Positions 9,246 through 18,258 of a stretch of 64,000 nucleotides of DNA are shown in pieces (position 1 is the stretch's first letter; each line of letters begins with the position of its first letter). Source of the stretch: Acetobacter sicerae (lineage in GTDB: Bacteria; Pseudomonadota; Alphaproteobacteria; Acetobacterales; Acetobacteraceae); NCBI RefSeq assembly GCF_011516765.1, contig NZ_JAAABN010000002.1, positions 310,001 to 374,000 of the forward strand, read 5' to 3'. Made by a program: the position numbers and the translations under genes. Below the pieces are notes generated by a model. It made no database searches. It had not been told where the DNA came from and saw nothing but the letters and a program-made list of their open reading frames with translations.

Positions 9246-9836
9246 ATGAACACACATCAGTCTTCTCCCCACGATCCTGTCGGCTGGCATGGCACCACCA
9301 TCATCTGCGTACGCCGGGGTGGAGAGGTCGCCATGGCCGGAGACGGTCAGGTTTCCCTCGGTTCCACGGTGGTCAAGGGCAACGCCCGCAAGGTCCGGCG
9401 CATCGGCTCGAACCAGCAGGTTCTCGCCGGTTTCGCCGGAGCGACAGCCGATGCGTTCACGCTTCTGGAGCGACTTGAAGCCAAACTGGATCGCTTTCCC
9501 AACCAGCTTGAGCGGGCCTGCGTGGAACTGGCGAAGGACTGGCGGACAGACCGCTATCTGCGTCGTCTGGAAGCCATGCTGATCGTCGCGGACCGGCAGG
9601 GTTCCTACACGGTGACCGGCAATGGCGACGTGCTTTCGCCCGAGGATGGCATCATCGCCATCGGATCTGGCGGGAATTACGCCCTGTCCGCGGCGCGCGC
9701 GCTGCTGCCTATGGAAGGACTGACCGCAAGCGATATCGCACAGCGGGCCATGAAGATCGCAGGAGATATCTGCGTCTACACCAATCATTCCGTTACGATT
9801 GAAACCCTGCACTCGGATGATGAGAAGGCGGCGTAA
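9246..9836 (+). CDS. hslV: ATP-dependent protease subunit HslV
   Basis: Threonine protease core of the HslUV (ClpQY) complex; forms double hexamer rings in the cytoplasm. 196 residues. The mature N-terminal nucleophile is the first Thr after WHG in [22 protein letters not shown], so about 17 residues are a propeptide, longer than the single Met of E. coli but usual in alphaproteobacteria. No Shine-Dalgarno sequence precedes the ATG, consistent with a leaderless or near-leaderless message from the RpoH-like promoter. Two bases separate it from hslU. Confidence 0.97.
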   Translation: MNTHQSSPHDPVGWHGTTIICVRRGGEVAMAGDGQVSLGSTVVKGNARKVRRIGSNQQVLAGFAGATADAFTLLERLEAKLDRFPNQLERACVELAKDWRTDRYLRRLEAMLIVADRQGSYTVTGNGDVLSPEDGIIAIGSGGNYALSAARALLPMEGLTASDIAQRAMKIAGDICVYTNHSVTIETLHSDDEKAA

Positions 9837-9838
9837 CC

Positions 9839-11152
9839 ATGACCATCAATCATTTCTCCCCCGCCGAGACCGTCACTGAACTCGACCGCTATATCATCGG
9901 CCAGAATGACGCGAAACGCGCCGTCGCCATTGCGCTGCGGAACCGCTGGCGGCGCGCGCAGCTTCCCGAGGGCCTGCGTGAGGAAGTCGTTCCCAAGAAC
10001 ATTCTGATGATCGGCCCGACCGGCTGCGGCAAGACCGAAATCGCCCGTCGTCTGGCCAAGCTGGCGCAGGCTCCGTTCATCAAGATCGAGGCGACCAAGT
10101 TCACCGAGGTCGGCTATGTCGGCCGGGACGTGGAGAGCATCATCCGCGATCTCGTGGAAAACGCCATCGTCATGCTGCGTGAACAGCGCCGCAAGGATGT
10201 GCGTCCACGCGCCGAGGAAGCCGCCGAAGAGCGTCTGGTTTCCATTCTCGCCGGCGAGGCGTCTTCCGCCGACACACGTTCGCATTTCCGCAAGCTGCTG
10301 CGTAGCGGCACGCTGGATGACAAGGAAATCGAGATCGCCATCGCGCCTGATCCGACAACCCAGAGCGGCGGCGATGTACCCGGCATGATGCCCGGTGGTC
10401 CGATGAATTTCGGCGACATGATGAAGAACATCATGGGACGCGCCCCACAGACCCGTCGTCTTACTGTCTCCGCCGCCCGCGAACAGATCGTGCGCGAGGA
10501 AGCCGACAAGCTGCTGGACAACGACGCGCTCAACCGCGACGCGGTGCAGCATGTGCAGGATAACGGCATCGTCTTCCTCGACGAGATCGACAAGGTCTGC
10601 GCGCGTTCTTCCGAAGGGTTCCGGGGTGCAGACGTTTCCCGTGAAGGCGTGCAGCGGGACCTGCTGCCGCTGATCGAAGGCACGACGGTCTCGACGAAAT
10701 ATGGTTTCGTGAAAACGGACCATATTCTCTTCATCGCGTCCGGCGCGTTCCACCTCGCGAAACCGTCCGACCTGCTGCCAGAGCTTCAGGGCCGTCTGCC
10801 CATCCGCGTGGAGTTGCAGCCCCTGAGCCGTGACGATCTTCGGCGTATCCTGACCGAACCGGAACACTCCCTGTGCAAGCAGTATGTTTCCCTGATCGGC
10901 ACGGAGGGTGTGACCCTCACCTTCACGGATGGCGCGGTGGATGCTCTGGCTGAACTGGCCGCCGACGTGAATGAGCGTGTCGAGAATATTGGCGCACGTC
11001 GTCTGGCCACGGTCATGGAGAAGCTGCTCGAGGATGTGTCCTTCACGGCCTCCGAACATGAAGGCGAGACCATCACGATTGATGCGGACCTTGTTCGTGA
11101 GCGTGTCGCGCCTCTTGCCCAGCAGGGCGATCTCAGCAGGTTCATTCTCTGA
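9839..11152 (+). CDS. hslU: ATP-dependent protease ATPase subunit HslU
   Basis: AAA+ unfoldase partner of HslV, 437 residues. Walker A GPTGCGKT at 59-66, the HslU-specific [19 protein letters not shown], an inserted I-domain containing a Gly/Met-rich run (about 180-205), Walker [11 protein letters not shown], and the C-terminal sensor-2 region [18 protein letters not shown]. Ends in the conserved hydrophobic tail LSRFIL that inserts into HslV on activation. Overlaps sufE by one base (TGATG). Confidence 0.97.
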   Translation: MTINHFSPAETVTELDRYIIGQNDAKRAVAIALRNRWRRAQLPEGLREEVVPKNILMIGPTGCGKTEIARRLAKLAQAPFIKIEATKFTEVGYVGRDVESIIRDLVENAIVMLREQRRKDVRPRAEEAAEERLVSILAGEASSADTRSHFRKLLRSGTLDDKEIEIAIAPDPTTQSGGDVPGMMPGGPMNFGDMMKNIMGRAPQTRRLTVSAAREQIVREEADKLLDNDALNRDAVQHVQDNGIVFLDEIDKVCARSSEGFRGADVSREGVQRDLLPLIEGTTVSTKYGFVKTDHILFIASGAFHLAKPSDLLPELQGRLPIRVELQPLSRDDLRRILTEPEHSLCKQYVSLIGTEGVTLTFTDGAVDALAELAADVNERVENIGARRLATVMEKLLEDVSFTASEHEGETITIDADLVRERVAPLAQQGDLSRFIL

Positions 11153-11613
11153 TGCCGGGCGAGGCTTTTGTCCGTCCGGAGGACGATACCGCTGCGGACG
11201 CCATCGAAGCGATCGGCGATGAACTGGCGCTGTTCGATGACTGGATGGACCGTTACCAGTACATCATCGAACTGGGGCGCAAGCTGCCTCGCTTCCCGAA
11301 GGAATGGGAGGATGACGCCCATCGGGTTCCCGGTTGCCAGAGTCAGGTCTGGCTGGAAGCCCAGATGGATGACGGGACGATGTACTTTGCCGGCACATCG
11401 GACGCCGCCATCGTGATGGGGCTCGTAGCGCTGCTGTTGCGTGTCTATTCCGGTCGGACGCCCGAGGAAATTCTGGAGACAGAACCATCTTTCCTGAGTG
11501 ATCTGGGACTGGTGCAGGCTCTTTCCACCAATCGGGGCAATGGCGTGGAAGCGATGGCGCGAGCCATTCGATCGGCAGCCGCTCAGGAAAACAGTCGCCT
11601 CGCTGAGGGGTGA
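11152..11613 (+). CDS. sufE: Cysteine desulfurase sulfur acceptor, SufE family
   Basis: Accepts sulfur from a cysteine desulfurase (SufS) for Fe-S cluster assembly. 153 residues. The active-site Cys is C62 in HRVPGCQSQVWL; upstream YQYIIELGRKLPRFP and downstream SDAAIVMGLVALLLRVYSGRTPEEIL are family hallmarks. No other suf gene is here. Start overlaps the hslU stop, so translation is probably coupled and the gene would share heat-shock control. Confidence 0.93.
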   Translation: MPGEAFVRPEDDTAADAIEAIGDELALFDDWMDRYQYIIELGRKLPRFPKEWEDDAHRVPGCQSQVWLEAQMDDGTMYFAGTSDAAIVMGLVALLLRVYSGRTPEEILETEPSFLSDLGLVQALSTNRGNGVEAMARAIRSAAAQENSRLAEG

Positions 11614-11711
11614 TTGTTTTCCTGTCTGACTGTTCCGGAAAAATACAAGCCTCTGACTGGCAATTCAGCCCATGAAATCCATCGACTTTCAGTGAAGAAA
11701 ACAGAACGCCC

Positions 11712-12164
11712 ATGATCGCGCAGGACATCATCAACCAGCTCGGGCTCATTCCCCATCCCGAGGGAGGCTGGTACCGCGAAACATGGCGCGATCATCGTGC
11801 TGGCGATGATGAGCGAGGATGTGCTTCGCTGATCTATTATCTTCTGGAACGCGGCCAACGCTCTCATTGGCATAAAATCGACGCGACCGAGATCTGGCTG
11901 CATCAGGGCGGCGGCACGTTGCGTCTGCATACATGGTCCGGCGGAGATGTGACGACGCGTCATCTTGGGCAAGACCTTGCCGATGGTGAGATGCTGCAGG
12001 CCTGCGTCGAGCCGGGCGAGTGGCAGGCAGCGGAGACTGACGCGGCATGGGTGCTTGTCGGCTGCATGGTTGCACCGGGCTTCACATTCTCAGAATTCGA
12101 AATGGCGCCTCCAGGATGGGAACCTCACCAGTCCGGGCAGAATGCCAGCGATCCTGCTGACTGA
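11712..12164 (+). CDS. Cupin-fold protein, DUF985 (Cupin_5) family
   Basis: 150 residues, biochemical role unknown. The family motifs HPEGGWYRETWR near the N-terminus, SLIYYLLERGQRSHWHKIDATEIW (metal-type cupin histidines) and the C-terminal GCMVAPGFTFSEFEMA are all present. Single-domain jelly-roll of this family, related to plant and fungal proteins of unclear function. Separated by 98 bases from sufE, no clear ribosome site. Confidence 0.85.
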   Translation: MIAQDIINQLGLIPHPEGGWYRETWRDHRAGDDERGCASLIYYLLERGQRSHWHKIDATEIWLHQGGGTLRLHTWSGGDVTTRHLGQDLADGEMLQACVEPGEWQAAETDAAWVLVGCMVAPGFTFSEFEMAPPGWEPHQSGQNASDPAD

Positions 12165-12511
12165 TACTGACCGGACATCAAGACTGATCCTGTCCCCCTG
12201 ACGTGGCCCCACGTCCCACTGTTTCGACAAAGCCATTATACGGCCCAATCCCGTCGCAAGAGCTGCGGCGACGTGCGGGAGAAGCACTCTTTGGGCGACC
12301 GACGGGAGTCAGACCTGCGTCTGGGACGCCTCGTGCTCATCGCTGCCCCGCGTTAGCATCCCTGCAATCCATCCGGGCGCGTTCCCATATCAAAAACTGA
12401 GAACTGCGCGCCCGAAACAAGACGGGATCGACATGCCGCCGAAGGCGTGGAGAAGGCCAATATGGTGGCCTTCGTCCGCAAGACGCTGGACCGGAAACAG
12501 GAGTAAGAGCA
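12165..12511. other. Gap with traces of decayed coding sequence
   Basis: 347 bp. A 6-bp stem hairpin (GACGTG / CACGTC, 12200-12215) follows the cupin gene and may terminate it. Around 12432-12506 one frame reads like the tail of a real protein (AAEGVEKANMVAFVRKTLDRK, then Gln-Glu and TAA at 12504) but no start codon with ribosome site precedes it and a stop lies at 12354. I read this as a possible truncated gene, or the end of one disrupted by frameshift. Confidence 0.35.
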
Positions 12512-12667
12512 ATGACAACACATCACGAACCATCCGCCACAAGCCTCACCCACCGGCTGAAAGAAGTAGAGCGTGATCTGGCGCGGGCAGAAAAGGACAA
12601 CCCGGAGCATGTTCATGCGCTGACGGAAGAGAAGAAAAAGCTCGAAGCGCAGCTCGCTCAACGCTGA
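12512..12667 (+). CDS. Small coiled-coil protein, 51 residues
   Basis: Short gene with a strong ribosome site (AGGAG, 7 bases before the ATG). The product is highly charged, with heptad-like pattern over about residues 13-50 (LTHRLKEVERDLARAEKDN and EEKKKLEAQLAQ), so a helical hairpin or coiled coil is likely. No signal peptide, no Cys. Function unknown; could be a small cytoplasmic scaffold. Its ribosome site overlaps the end of the coding trace upstream. Confidence 0.6.
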   Translation: MTTHHEPSATSLTHRLKEVERDLARAEKDNPEHVHALTEEKKKLEAQLAQR

Positions 12668-13110
12668 GGGAATTTTATATCTAAAGCCTGATTGATTGTT
12701 CTGGGTGCTACGCTGGTATTCGTCGGCATGCTTTGACTGTTTCCAGCGCGGCGCCCATTTGAGCGGCATCCGGATTCAACCGTAGAATTTTACCTTTTAC
12801 GCGCCGATCGCGACCTGTGTGATGGTCACTGTGGTGCTTTCCTGATCTTCTCGCTGGTTGAACGATAAGCTGGATCAGTCGCGCAGTCGATGAACTAGCG
12901 ACATGGTCATTACGGCTTTATGCACCGGTCATCAAACTGCCAGCAAAGCGGGGGTTTTTCGTTATCTCCTAATGCAGACAGCGGATGAGAAGATCCCACC
13001 CGGCACGGGAACCCGTCCATAAAGCGATATATCAAGAGGCTTTCAACCCACGTTCCAACGGGTCGTTTTCCATTTTTCGCGCCAGAGCAGCAATCCCGAA
13101 GGAATACCCC
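12668..13110. other. 443-bp non-coding stretch
   Basis: No convincing gene on either strand; frames are broken by many stops and base composition is more even than in flanking genes. It contains a G-run followed by T-run (GCGGGGGTTTTTCG, near 12947-12960). Short in-frame pieces on the plus strand between 12850 and 12970 could be worn-out coding sequence, but I cannot name a family. Confidence 0.3.
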
Positions 13111-15057
13111 CTATTTCACCGGAATCAGATCCTCCACCCCGGACAGCAGAGCCTCCCGTGTAAAGGGCTTGGCCAGCACGCGGGCATCCGGGGGAAGGAT
13201 GGCCCGGTCGGCAAATCCCGTCACGAAAATCACGGCCAGATCAGGACGCAGAACCGCAATCCGACGGGCGCATTCATCCCCGTTCATCTCCGGCATCAGG
13301 AGATCCATGACGACGAGGCCAATGTCCGGACGGGAGCGCACCAGATCGAGCGCTTTCACTCCGCTGTGACATTCAAGAACCCTGAAACCCGCTTTTGCGA
13401 GGAAACCCACAGTCACCGCAGCCACGGCAGGATCGTCATCCACAACAAGGATACTGCGCTGATTTCCGTGGCTGTGGTGCGTTTCCGTCGGCCCCGGCTG
13501 TATGGCTCCCTGACTGCCGTCCTTGCTGATTGCAGGCAGCCAGAGTTCAATGGAGGTTCCGACGCCGGGATTGCTGGAAACCCTGACATCGCCGCCGTTA
13601 CGCTGCACAAAGCCGTACACCATCGGCAAGCCTAGCCCGATGCCGGAACCGACCGATTTTGTCGTGAAAAATGGTTCAAAAATACGGGCCTGTGTTTCAG
13701 GCGTCATGCCGACACCGCGATCGGCCACGGAGACGACAACGTAATGACCCGGAGGTAGCGGTCGGCCGGACCGCCCGACCACCATGTTTTCCCGCTGACC
13801 TTCCTGGCTCAACGTCACCGCCTCGGCGGAAATGATGATCTCGCCACCTTTCGGCTGGGCGTCACGGGCATTGAGACACAGATTGACCAGAGCGACTTCC
13901 AGCAACGACGGATCGGTGGATGCCTGCGGCAACTCTTCATCAGGAAGCCTGAGCCGGACCGGAACAGCGCGTGAACCGCCGCCCCCAACGCTCTGCGCCA
14001 GCAGCCCCTGCATCTGACCCAACAGTTTCGGCACGTCCACCGGACGGCGGGCAAGATCACGCGGACGGCTGAAATCGAGCAGTTTCTGCGTCAGCACTGC
14101 TCCCCGTCGCGCCGCATCCATCGCATTGGTGAAGAGGCGACTGATATTGGGGTCGGTTGGAGGCTGCATATCCTGAACAAGTTCAAGCGAACCCAGAATG
14201 GCCGTCAGAAGATTGTTGAAATCATGGGCGATGCCGCCGGCCAGCGTGCCGATGGCCTGCATCTTGTCAGCCTGACGCGCCCGTTTTTCCATTTCGATCA
14301 GGTCGGTGACATTCTGATCGATCAGGACCGAAACAGGCTGGATGGCGGATGAATCCGACGGCAACGCCAGTTCAACCCGTGAAATCCGATGCCAGCTTTC
14401 ACGGCCATCGGGACCGGTCCGTCTTACGCCCGGAAACTCGTCCGTCGTCCTGAAATCGTCAACACTTCTTGTTTCCACAGGCACATCGCCAAGCAGAGCA
14501 GTTTCAGCCTGCCCGATGCACTCCTTCAATGGCCGTCCGAAAGCTTCCGCTGCCAGTGCATTCAGCCGTGTGATACGCCCTGCCGTGTCGGTAATCGCAA
14601 GTCCCAATGGAAGGTTATCGAAAAGGCTCCTCAGCAGGGCCCGCTCCGTCGTCAGTTCACGTCGCGTCCGATAGCCGGCAGCCGCTTCCCGCACCATGGC
14701 CAGCAGGCTGCCTGCCTCCCACGGTTTTGCAGCGTAAAAAGAAATCGCACCGCGATTGAGCGCGGAAACCACCGTATCGAGGTCAGCATAACCGGTAAGG
14801 AGAATTGTCCCCGCATCCGAGGTTTTGCGGGCTTCGGTGAGGAACATGTCACCGGTCATGTCACGCATACGCTGGTCAGAAATAATCACTGAAATATCTG
14901 GATGTTTCTGAAGAACAGCCAATGCCTCCTGTGCAGAGGAGGCCTGAACGATCACAAATTCGTCATCAAGCAGATCAGTGAGAGCAATCAGAATTTCCGG
15001 CTCGTCGTCAACGATCAGAATCTTGTCCTGATGAATGCCACCAGTTGTCGCGTTCAT
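13111..15057 (-). CDS. Hybrid sensor kinase REC-PAS-HisKA-HATPase-REC
   Basis: 648-residue soluble two-component protein. An N-terminal receiver has an intact acidic pocket (VDDEP) and phospho-acceptor D61 (SDQRM); its SDQRM and AKPWE motifs are like those of RpfG/HD-GYP-linked receivers. Then a PAS domain (about 140-255), a HisKA box GTLAGGIAHDFNN with H278, an ATPase domain with DRGVGM and GIGLGLPMVYG, and a C-terminal receiver with D585 (VVMDLLMPEMNG). No membrane segment and no DNA-binding domain. Last gene of a three-gene minus-strand operon; overlaps the preceding kinase gene by 4 bases (ATGA). Confidence 0.9.
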   Translation of the reverse strand: MNATTGGIHQDKILIVDDEPEILIALTDLLDDEFVIVQASSAQEALAVLQKHPDISVIISDQRMRDMTGDMFLTEARKTSDAGTILLTGYADLDTVVSALNRGAISFYAAKPWEAGSLLAMVREAAAGYRTRRELTTERALLRSLFDNLPLGLAITDTAGRITRLNALAAEAFGRPLKECIGQAETALLGDVPVETRSVDDFRTTDEFPGVRRTGPDGRESWHRISRVELALPSDSSAIQPVSVLIDQNVTDLIEMEKRARQADKMQAIGTLAGGIAHDFNNLLTAILGSLELVQDMQPPTDPNISRLFTNAMDAARRGAVLTQKLLDFSRPRDLARRPVDVPKLLGQMQGLLAQSVGGGGSRAVPVRLRLPDEELPQASTDPSLLEVALVNLCLNARDAQPKGGEIIISAEAVTLSQEGQRENMVVGRSGRPLPPGHYVVVSVADRGVGMTPETQARIFEPFFTTKSVGSGIGLGLPMVYGFVQRNGGDVRVSSNPGVGTSIELWLPAISKDGSQGAIQPGPTETHHSHGNQRSILVVDDDPAVAAVTVGFLAKAGFRVLECHSGVKALDLVRSRPDIGLVVMDLLMPEMNGDECARRIAVLRPDLAVIFVTGFADRAILPPDARVLAKPFTREALLSGVEDLIPVK

Positions 15058-16847
15058 GGCAGATCTCCCACAAGAAAAGCCGTTCCTTCTGCTGTCTCCG
15101 GGGGCAGACAGGGGATCGCTACAGTGAAACAGGCCCCACCCATGGAAGATTTGGAAACTTCAATGGTTCCCCCATGAGCCTGCACTATGCCGTATGCAGT
15201 GGCAAGGCCAAGGCCGGTTCCTTCGCCGACGGGCTTTGTCGTGAAGAAAGGTTCAAAAACACGTTCCCGCATGAAAGGTGAAATACCCGGCCCGTTATCG
15301 CAGATGGAAATCAGGTACTGACCTGCCGTAGCATCCTCTGCATCACTCAACTCAGTGCTGATATTGATCCGGGGAATCCTCTGATCGTCCTCCGGCAGGG
15401 AAAGCAGGGCGTCTGCTGCATTGCTGATGATGTTCATCACGACCTGATGCACGAGCGCCACCTGGCACCGGAGAATGGACGGCGCATTGAATGCGAGATC
15501 GACCCTGATATTTTCAGAGAGTTTTGGAGACAGCAATGCAAGGACAGTGTTGATCGCCTCCGGAAGATGAACGTCTTCAAAAGCGCCCTGATCCAGTCGG
15601 GAAAAACGTCTCAGGCTGGACACCAGATCCCGCATCCGCCCAAGCCCGATCGAGGTGGCTTCAAGACGATCCTGCCCTTTCTCAAGCAGCGCCCTGACAT
15701 TCTCGACATCGCCTTTTTCCAATGCCGACAATGCGCCTTCAAGGGTCTTCGACACGGTCGTCTCATGGGCGATGACGAAAGCGAGAGGATTGTTGAATTC
15801 ATGCGCAATGCCCGCAACAAGTTCGCCGAGCGACGCCATCTTCGCGGACTGCACAAGCCGGGTCTGCGCCTCGATGAGCTTGCGATTGGCCGCGCCCAGT
15901 TCGTCATTGGCCTGTTCCAGCGCATCAGCCAGAACCGTCTTGGCCCGTGCGCCCTCCATGGCGGCATCCCGCGCGGCGCGTTCTGCCTCGCTGCGAAGGC
16001 TCTCATCCAGCATTGCCTTGCGATAAAGCAGGCTCCGGACGTGAAGAAGCAGAAGTTCTGTGCTGACTGACGATCCGACGCAGTCATCCACCCCGGCTTC
16101 ATAGGCCGCGAGCACACCCGTTTCTTCGTCACCACCAAAGCCGAGCAGACGCGGGGGCGTGAGCGTGGTTGCGAATGATGTGTAGCGCTGCCTGTCGAGC
16201 ATCCGGCAGAAAGCCAGTCCATCGAAAGCGCGGGACGACAGATCCACGACCACGCAATCAACGGCGGGCAGCCAGAAATCCGGCGCTCCGGCAAGCGTCG
16301 AAGGATCAAGCAGGATCGTATCCACACCTTCGCCTCGCAGCAGATCGACAACAGGCGACATGGCGTCACCCTGACCGGACGGCGCAGGCCAGTGTCGCAG
16401 CAACCCGTCGTTCATCGTGGCGATCGCAACGGTGGGACGCCTGAACCGCTCCTGCAGCATGGCCTGAGCGGTAATTTTCAGACCACGAAGCAGCGTTTCG
16501 ATCCGCACGGCGAGAAAAGCTGGCTCCGCAGTGCGGGAGACACAGACATCAATGCCAGCTCTGAAGGCTTCGCAAATCATGGGCTCATCATCGGTCAGCA
16601 TGATGATTGGCAGAGAGCGTGTCAGCCTGTTGAGGCGAAGCTGACGGGCCATTTTACATCCCGTCATACCAGGCAAGGAAAATTCCGTAATCAGAATGAC
16701 TGGAGGCCACTGGTCGAGACTATCAAGCGCCGCTTCGGCGTCTGCGACCACATTGACCTCATAACCGTGCTCAGCCAGTCCCGCGGAAAACCGGTCCGTT
16801 GTCTCCGACTGTCCGACCAGAAGAACGAGGGGCTTGCGATTGCTCAT
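15054..16847 (-). CDS. Soluble histidine kinase with degenerate N-terminal receivers
   Basis: 597 residues. First domain (about 5-125) folds like a receiver but the acidic pair is VGQSE and the phospho-acceptor position is E55 (LITEFSLPG), so it should not be phosphorylated. A second receiver-like domain (about 138-275) keeps an Asp (D202, VVVDLSS) but lacks other pocket residues. A coiled coil (about 280-335) leads to the HisKA box [15 protein letters not shown] (H349) and an ATPase domain with CDNGPGIS and [14 protein letters not shown] at 16847 is chosen: it lies 2 bases after the previous stop, and the longer frame would overlap the upstream gene. No membrane segment or sensor domain, so input is probably protein-protein. 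Confidence 0.88.
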   Translation of the reverse strand: MSNRKPLVLLVGQSETTDRFSAGLAEHGYEVNVVADAEAALDSLDQWPPVILITEFSLPGMTGCKMARQLRLNRLTRSLPIIMLTDDEPMICEAFRAGIDVCVSRTAEPAFLAVRIETLLRGLKITAQAMLQERFRRPTVAIATMNDGLLRHWPAPSGQGDAMSPVVDLLRGEGVDTILLDPSTLAGAPDFWLPAVDCVVVDLSSRAFDGLAFCRMLDRQRYTSFATTLTPPRLLGFGGDEETGVLAAYEAGVDDCVGSSVSTELLLLHVRSLLYRKAMLDESLRSEAERAARDAAMEGARAKTVLADALEQANDELGAANRKLIEAQTRLVQSAKMASLGELVAGIAHEFNNPLAFVIAHETTVSKTLEGALSALEKGDVENVRALLEKGQDRLEATSIGLGRMRDLVSSLRRFSRLDQGAFEDVHLPEAINTVLALLSPKLSENIRVDLAFNAPSILRCQVALVHQVVMNIISNAADALLSLPEDDQRIPRINISTELSDAEDATAGQYLISICDNGPGISPFMRERVFEPFFTTKPVGEGTGLGLATAYGIVQAHGGTIEVSKSSMGGACFTVAIPCLPPETAEGTAFLVGDLP

Positions 16848-16849
16848 AC

Positions 16850-17971
16850 CTATGCACCGGACAATGCCTGTTGCGCGCTGAGACCATCCAGCAATGTCAC
16901 GAGACGGCTGACATTTGCATATCCATTCGCAGCGCCGATCCTGACGGAAGTGAAAGAACTCTGGGCAAACGGGCACAGTGCGGGCAATTCCACAAAGGCA
17001 CGCCCCCCAGCGCGTTTCAGAAGAGACAGACCCGCCGCACCGGAAGAGTGGAGTCCACCCAGCAACACCGCCACCGCCTCTCTTGCAGCCACTTCGGCAG
17101 TCGATGCGAGCAGCACATCAAAACCGTTTTCCCCCGAGGATGTGCGGGGAGCAGACCAGGGAACGTCCGGCAAACCGGCCAGAATGACTCCCCTGCTGCC
17201 CGACGCCACGACCCGTGGGAGGGAAGAAGTCGTCACGACATTCAACGGTCCTGCCTTCAGAGGCTGGCCAGTAGCGAGATCCGCCAGTTTTGCGCCCTCT
17301 TCAAGCGTTTCATCCAGCCAGCGCACGAAGTCCGGCAGGAGAGAAGGCGCAATCGCTGTCACCAGAACAACCGGGACGGACGTGGAGAGATCACTGGCCT
17401 GATACACACGGAGGGCCGCGCCAAGAGCACCCGTCCCCGCCAGCAGAAAAAGAACCCCGACTGAGAGCGCGGAACCATCCGTCCGGTTCTCCGGCACATC
17501 CTGACGGGGCTTTAGCTCCTTCACCTGACGGGCGAGGCTCACGATGCGGGAAACCGTGTCTGATGAGGAAAGAGCCGCTTCTGTCCGCGAAACAATCTCC
17601 AGCGCACCGGACCGGAGACATTCAAACGCCCGGCCAAGATCTTCTTCTTCCGGATCCGCCATGATGACGACCGGAACCGGATGTCGGACCATGACAGATC
17701 GCGTAACCTGCAATCCGTTCATCCCCGCAAGCGCTGATCGAAGAAGGATTATATCCGGGGGAGAAGCCTCAAGCGCCGTGAAAACATCATCAGCATTTTC
17801 CGCCTCGACACAGTCGGAGCAGTCCGGACAGGCAGCAAATACCGTGCGGACAAGGGAGCGAATTTCGGGATCATTGTCAGCGACCAGCACACGAACCGAC
17901 AGCCCTTCGGTAGGGGCCCGCGATGTCGCCGCGGTCGGCTGCGAAAAAATCCGATCTGCTGTAGTCACCAT
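16850..17971 (-). CDS. CheB-like protein: dead receiver plus dead methylesterase domain
   Basis: 373 residues with the receiver-linker-methylesterase order of CheB. In the receiver (27-135) the pocket ADNDP survives but the phospho-acceptor is R78 (IILLRSALAGMNG). The C-terminal part (170-370) aligns with CheB: LLAGTGALGAA to IGASTGG, VLVTAIAPS to LITQHMP, and LLGGLHSSGAAGL to ILTGMGNDGAAGM. The catalytic Ser, His and Asp are replaced by G179, I207 and S310. So it keeps the fold but not the chemistry. No methyl-accepting receptor or CheR is in the window. First gene of the kinase operon; ACGGGAGTCGA precedes the ATG. Confidence 0.8.
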   Translation of the reverse strand: MVTTADRIFSQPTAATSRAPTEGLSVRVLVADNDPEIRSLVRTVFAACPDCSDCVEAENADDVFTALEASPPDIILLRSALAGMNGLQVTRSVMVRHPVPVVIMADPEEEDLGRAFECLRSGALEIVSRTEAALSSSDTVSRIVSLARQVKELKPRQDVPENRTDGSALSVGVLFLLAGTGALGAALRVYQASDLSTSVPVVLVTAIAPSLLPDFVRWLDETLEEGAKLADLATGQPLKAGPLNVVTTSSLPRVVASGSRGVILAGLPDVPWSAPRTSSGENGFDVLLASTAEVAAREAVAVLLGGLHSSGAAGLSLLKRAGGRAFVELPALCPFAQSSFTSVRIGAANGYANVSRLVTLLDGLSAQQALSGA

Positions 17972-18258
17972 TCGACTCCCGTGAAGGCGCTCTGCGGCAC
18001 CATGCAGAATGCCTGCAACTCCATCTCACTGCGCCGACGACCGGGTCGTGAAACAGTCTGTTTTGGGCTGAAACAGGACCAGACTTGTACGCAACAGAAA
18101 CAGAGTATGGAGCATACAGCTTTTCATCGTAGCTGACTGATCGCAAGTGCGTGTACTATCTGGCTTTTTTTCAGATGCAGCCCAAGCCGGGCAATGGTGC
18201 CATAGTGTGCGACATCATGTCGTTAATGATGAGTTACAGCCTCTCTCAGAGGGGCATT

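Noticed and set aside
8930..9478. 182-codon plus-strand frame upstream of and over hslV
   Set aside because: Runs out of frame through hslV, with no ribosome site and low-complexity Arg/Gly-rich product.
9785..11059. 424-codon minus-strand frame over hslU
   Set aside because: Antisense shadow of hslU; no ribosome site or recognisable family.
12203..12400. 65-codon plus-strand frame after the cupin gene
   Set aside because: No ribosome site, Pro/Arg-rich product, overlaps a hairpin; more likely non-coding or decayed.
12165..12420. Possible 6S or other structured RNA
   Set aside because: Some complementary segments exist but I could not build the long closed stem and central bubble of 6S RNA.
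12830..12970. Possible transposase fragment
   Set aside because: Short in-frame pieces look vaguely protein-like but no DDE motif, terminal inverted repeats or target duplication could be seen.
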